Both the position numbers and the translations under genes were made by a program. Below, piece after piece: positions 60,759-64,000 of a stretch of DNA of 64,000 bases (its first letter is position 1; the number at the start of each line of letters is the position of its first letter). The notes beneath the pieces are model-generated. The model was not told where the DNA came from. It did no database searches and saw only the letters and a program-made list of their open reading frames with translations. Origin of the DNA: Onchocerca lupi (taxonomy: Eukaryota; Nematoda; Chromadorea; Rhabditida; Onchocercidae); assembly GCA_028564675.1 (NCBI GenBank), contig JAOVVO010000212.1, forward strand, positions 49,630 to 113,629, in the 5' to 3' direction.

Positions 60759-63700
60759 ACATTCGCTTGATGAATGAATTTTTCGTTTGATTCACTAATT
60801 CTTTGTTTTTACAATAGTGTTCTCCAATTCGTTCCCGTTAAGTTTCACGATTCTATTCATTTATGATATTCAAAGAAACAAAAATTTGTCAATAACAGAT
60901 CTTCGCTTTTCCATCCACAATTTAATGCAAATTGATTTTTGCTAATTGCATGATTTCATGTAATTAATTGCATGTACAAGAATAAAGGATAAGAGCAAAA
61001 TAATAATGATGAAGTATGAGAAGCAACAATTATTTTCATTCGATATGCTGTTAAGAGACATTTCTCAGAAGTTTCCTCAGAAGCCATTAAATGATTCTTC
61101 ATTCCATTGCTCAGTTCAGAAAGACTCATTCTGAATCCTACTAGCATGGCATCTTTTCTTTTTCTGAAGAATCTCAAGTCTAATAGAAGCAATATTCATT
61201 ACAAAAATTTTCATTTTCAATTGCCTTTTTTTCTTTTTCATATATTATGATTTCTTTCGTTAAATGATTTGTTAAATTCTTATTATCTTATTTTCGGCTT
61301 TATTGCAAACAACTTTCAGAACAGTACTTAATCTACGTTAGAATATATTGCAATATATTTTTGGATTTAGGTTTTTCTTTTTTTTTTTTTTTTTTTAAAT
61401 CTCTTTATGTTATTTCATAAACAATAATAGAATAATCGTACTGATCTTCAAGCTTATCATACTTATTTTCTAAGCTTGAAATACCGTTCTAGACAACAAC
61501 AGATCAATTAAATTTTATAAATTATAGATTATTATAAAGAAAATCAATCAATTCCTAATATTTAATCAAATTCAAGAGAGTACTTCATTTCTTTTTATTT
61601 TTCATCGGTTATTTGAAAAAATCTGTCAATATTTCGTCGATTTTTCATTCAGATAATATATTGTAAATTTTTCATGAATATCAATAACATCTGTGCGAAC
61701 GTTACTAAGCACCTTAACATCGAATTTCAACAAGCAATATATATGACATTTGCAAAAAAAGAAAAAACAAACGATTTCATATATGTATATATAATTCGCT
61801 CGAATTTTTTCTGTCTTCAAAAAAATCTTATAGCATTTATGTTTGCATTCATCATATATCAATCAAATTTTCTAAAGAATAAAAAGCATTTCAGACTATG
61901 TTCATGCTCATTAGAGATCTTTTCTTCGGAAAAAAAGAAAAGAAACTCGCAATTAACACTTATTTAAAACTCATCGTACTTCTGATAGAAAAGTAATAAT
62001 GTTATTTAATGCTTTTTTTCAAACTGAATAATTTGTCCTTCATAGTTCTTCAGATGGAAAAAAGTTGGTTCTTTGCTGAGGAGAACAAATAAATTAGTTT
62101 CTGCAAAGAATTTTACAGTAGATGATCTAGCTTAAATTAATTTCAAGCAATGAATTTCAGATTCCTTTCTTGTTCTTTTAACTATTTTCCTCTGTTGGTA
62201 AATTTCGCTTTTCCTCATTTTATTCTCGATAAAAAGGAAACTTTTCTTACATATAAAAGATGCATGATACTTTTGTTATTTTCTTAGCTTATTGATTTTG
62301 AAACAAATATTTTAATTTGATTATTTCTATGGTTCTTTATTTTAATAATTCCAAGTCCTTAATGTCATTGAGCCATGTTTGTGCCATAAAAATCAGTTCA
62401 AATATTAAGGAGATGGTCCCACGCCTTAGCAGAATCCTTTATTTTATAGAATAGCTTCGATTCATCCTGAAATATATATGATACCGTGTTCTGAAATGTA
62501 AATTTTTTGAGTTCTACTCTTCAAATTACTTCTAGCTTGCTTCATGATTTAAGTTTAAGCATTGAAATTCTGAAATTTCCTTTCGGAAAAATCTGCTGAA
62601 TTAAGAGAGTGGTATTAAAGCTTGATTTTTTTTTTTCCAATTATATACAAATCATGATTAACCATGAATAACTCATGGATATATATAGTTGTAATATACG
62701 GTAATGCCTTTATGCATACGGTAATGCCATTATTACCCTTACATCAAACACGATATGTAAGTATACGGTACATATGTATACTTAATAGATCATAAATAAA
62801 TTATGAGTAAGCCATGATGTCATTGAATGATATCAGTGTAATGATATAATGTTAGTAATGAAATACTCATAAGTAGCAGTATTTATGTAATAACAATTTC
62901 ACGTTAGCTGAAAGCACTACTTTTTCACTTATTATTTTTTTACTTGAAAGATAGGTAATTGAAATTTTCGTTCTTTCTCCATCTTTAAGTTTATCCAAAA
63001 CAAATTTTCGCAATGTCATTTATGCTAAAATATTTTTAGTTTTCTTGACGAATGTCCCTTAAGAATTAAAAATAAGCAAATTGAAGAAATTTTAAATATT
63101 CCCAATTTTCTTCCTGAACAGAACATAAATTTGGAATAAGCTTAAAGAGAGAGGAGAACAAGAATTTTAGGAATTTCAAGAATTTCCCGTGGAGATAAGT
63201 TGAAATAAATAAATCAAGGCCATTAAATTTAATCATTCTAAGGTATATTATCGAGATTTTAACGACACTTTAAATTGCAAATTTGCTTGAAATTAATGGC
63301 GCATTATTTTTTTTTTAAAAAATAAAGTGATTTGCATTAACAATTTTGATTATACATTAATTGCTATTGAAAATGAGTCATTTATGTTTGACTGACACCT
63401 TAGTCTGAATTTATTTTCAACTCATTCATCTAGTCATTTACTAATCAATTGTCCCATCACATCATCAAGATTTCTTTCAATAAATGAGCAAAACAAAAAG
63501 CATAAGAAATAAATGAGTTTTCATAAATAAATTATTAGTATATTAGATAATTAGCTTCATATTTAGTAGTATGTTCAAAGTCCTTTTCGAAATTTGATTA
63601 AGCAAAATTTAATTTAGAGAAATTCAACATTATTCTAAAGGGATAACTTTTGAATGCAATGTAGTCGAACTTTACTGCTACATAATTGTAGAAATTCTGT

Positions 63701-63957
63701 AAATCTCTTATAAATTCATTAATACTAGCATTATTATACATTATTATACGATTAAAATTATTATTAACTATGCTAGCACTTTTGCAACATTCTTTTTTTC
63801 TGGTGCAAAACTTGACACTTTTTAAAAGTATCGTTTGCAATCAAAAATTGAGCCAACATTACTTGACCGTTAGCAAATTCTGAAATTAGATTGGATTGTG
63901 ATTAGAAGATCAAGAAAACCAAATTGGTGCAACAGAATATGCTAATTTGCCGTAGCG

Positions 63958-64000
<43 letters not shown>
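63958..64000. repeat. (ATT)n microsatellite at right edge
   Basis: An uninterrupted ATT trinucleotide array of at least 14 units reaches the window end. Confidence 0.95.

Larger units (their letters stand above)
50881..64000. other. 13 kb gene-poor region downstream of mec-8
   Basis: AT-rich DNA with no gene that could be supported apart from candidate mec-8 3' exons. Open frames such as 53,093-53,359, 54,304-54,588, 57,779-58,057 and 59,723-59,995 (up to about 110 codons) have no conserved motifs, and several such frames are expected by chance at this composition. The stretch holds a poly-T run, a degenerate interspersed repeat near 55.3-55.7 kb, short perfect hairpins and a trinucleotide repeat at the right edge. 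Confidence 0.5.

Overview
The window looks like nuclear DNA of a parasitic nematode, most likely a filarial or related spirurid worm. It is strongly AT-rich, full of poly-A/poly-T runs, and its genes are broken into many small exons with GT-AG introns. Several starts sit a few bases after a TTTCAG-type acceptor, as expected for spliced-leader trans-splicing. Proteins match metazoan families, several with clear nematode or fly relatives. No bacterial operon, CRISPR array, rRNA or convincing tRNA was seen. The species cannot be named from the sequence alone.

Region by region: 1-15,108 (minus) is a 42-exon UBR3-type E3 ubiquitin ligase that runs off the left edge just before its C-terminus. 16,558-18,303 (plus) is the N-terminal half of the 26S proteasome lid subunit Rpn5/PSMD12; its C-terminal PCI half is missing and 2.6 kb of unexplained sequence follows. 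20,902-26,289 (plus) is a complete two-domain MSK/RSK-type kinase (MSK1, C. elegans rskn-2-like). 28,382-29,909 (minus) is a Maf-family nucleotide pyrophosphatase. Its first exon overlaps, antisense, the first exon of an ABHD18-like alpha/beta hydrolase (29,887-32,457, plus). 34,013-36,685 (minus) is mitochondrial cytochrome c1. 47,766-50,880 (plus) is a MEC-8/couch-potato/RBPMS-type RNA-binding protein with two RRMs. It lies between gene-poor stretches of about 11 kb and 13 kb.

There is no operon-like functional grouping: two ubiquitin-proteasome genes are divergent neighbours, followed by a kinase, metabolic and mitochondrial genes and a neuronal-type splicing factor. All gene models were assembled by hand from splice consensus, reading phase and remembered family conservation; they were not checked against transcripts. 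The most unusual observations are the antisense overlap of the Maf and ABHD18 starts, tandem duplications over three splice donors of the kinase gene (one forcing a GC donor or a frameshift), the half Rpn5 gene, a mariner-like MITE, a compact regulatory-looking island with a perfect X-box at 40.08 kb, and a possible mec-8 last exon nearly 10 kb downstream.
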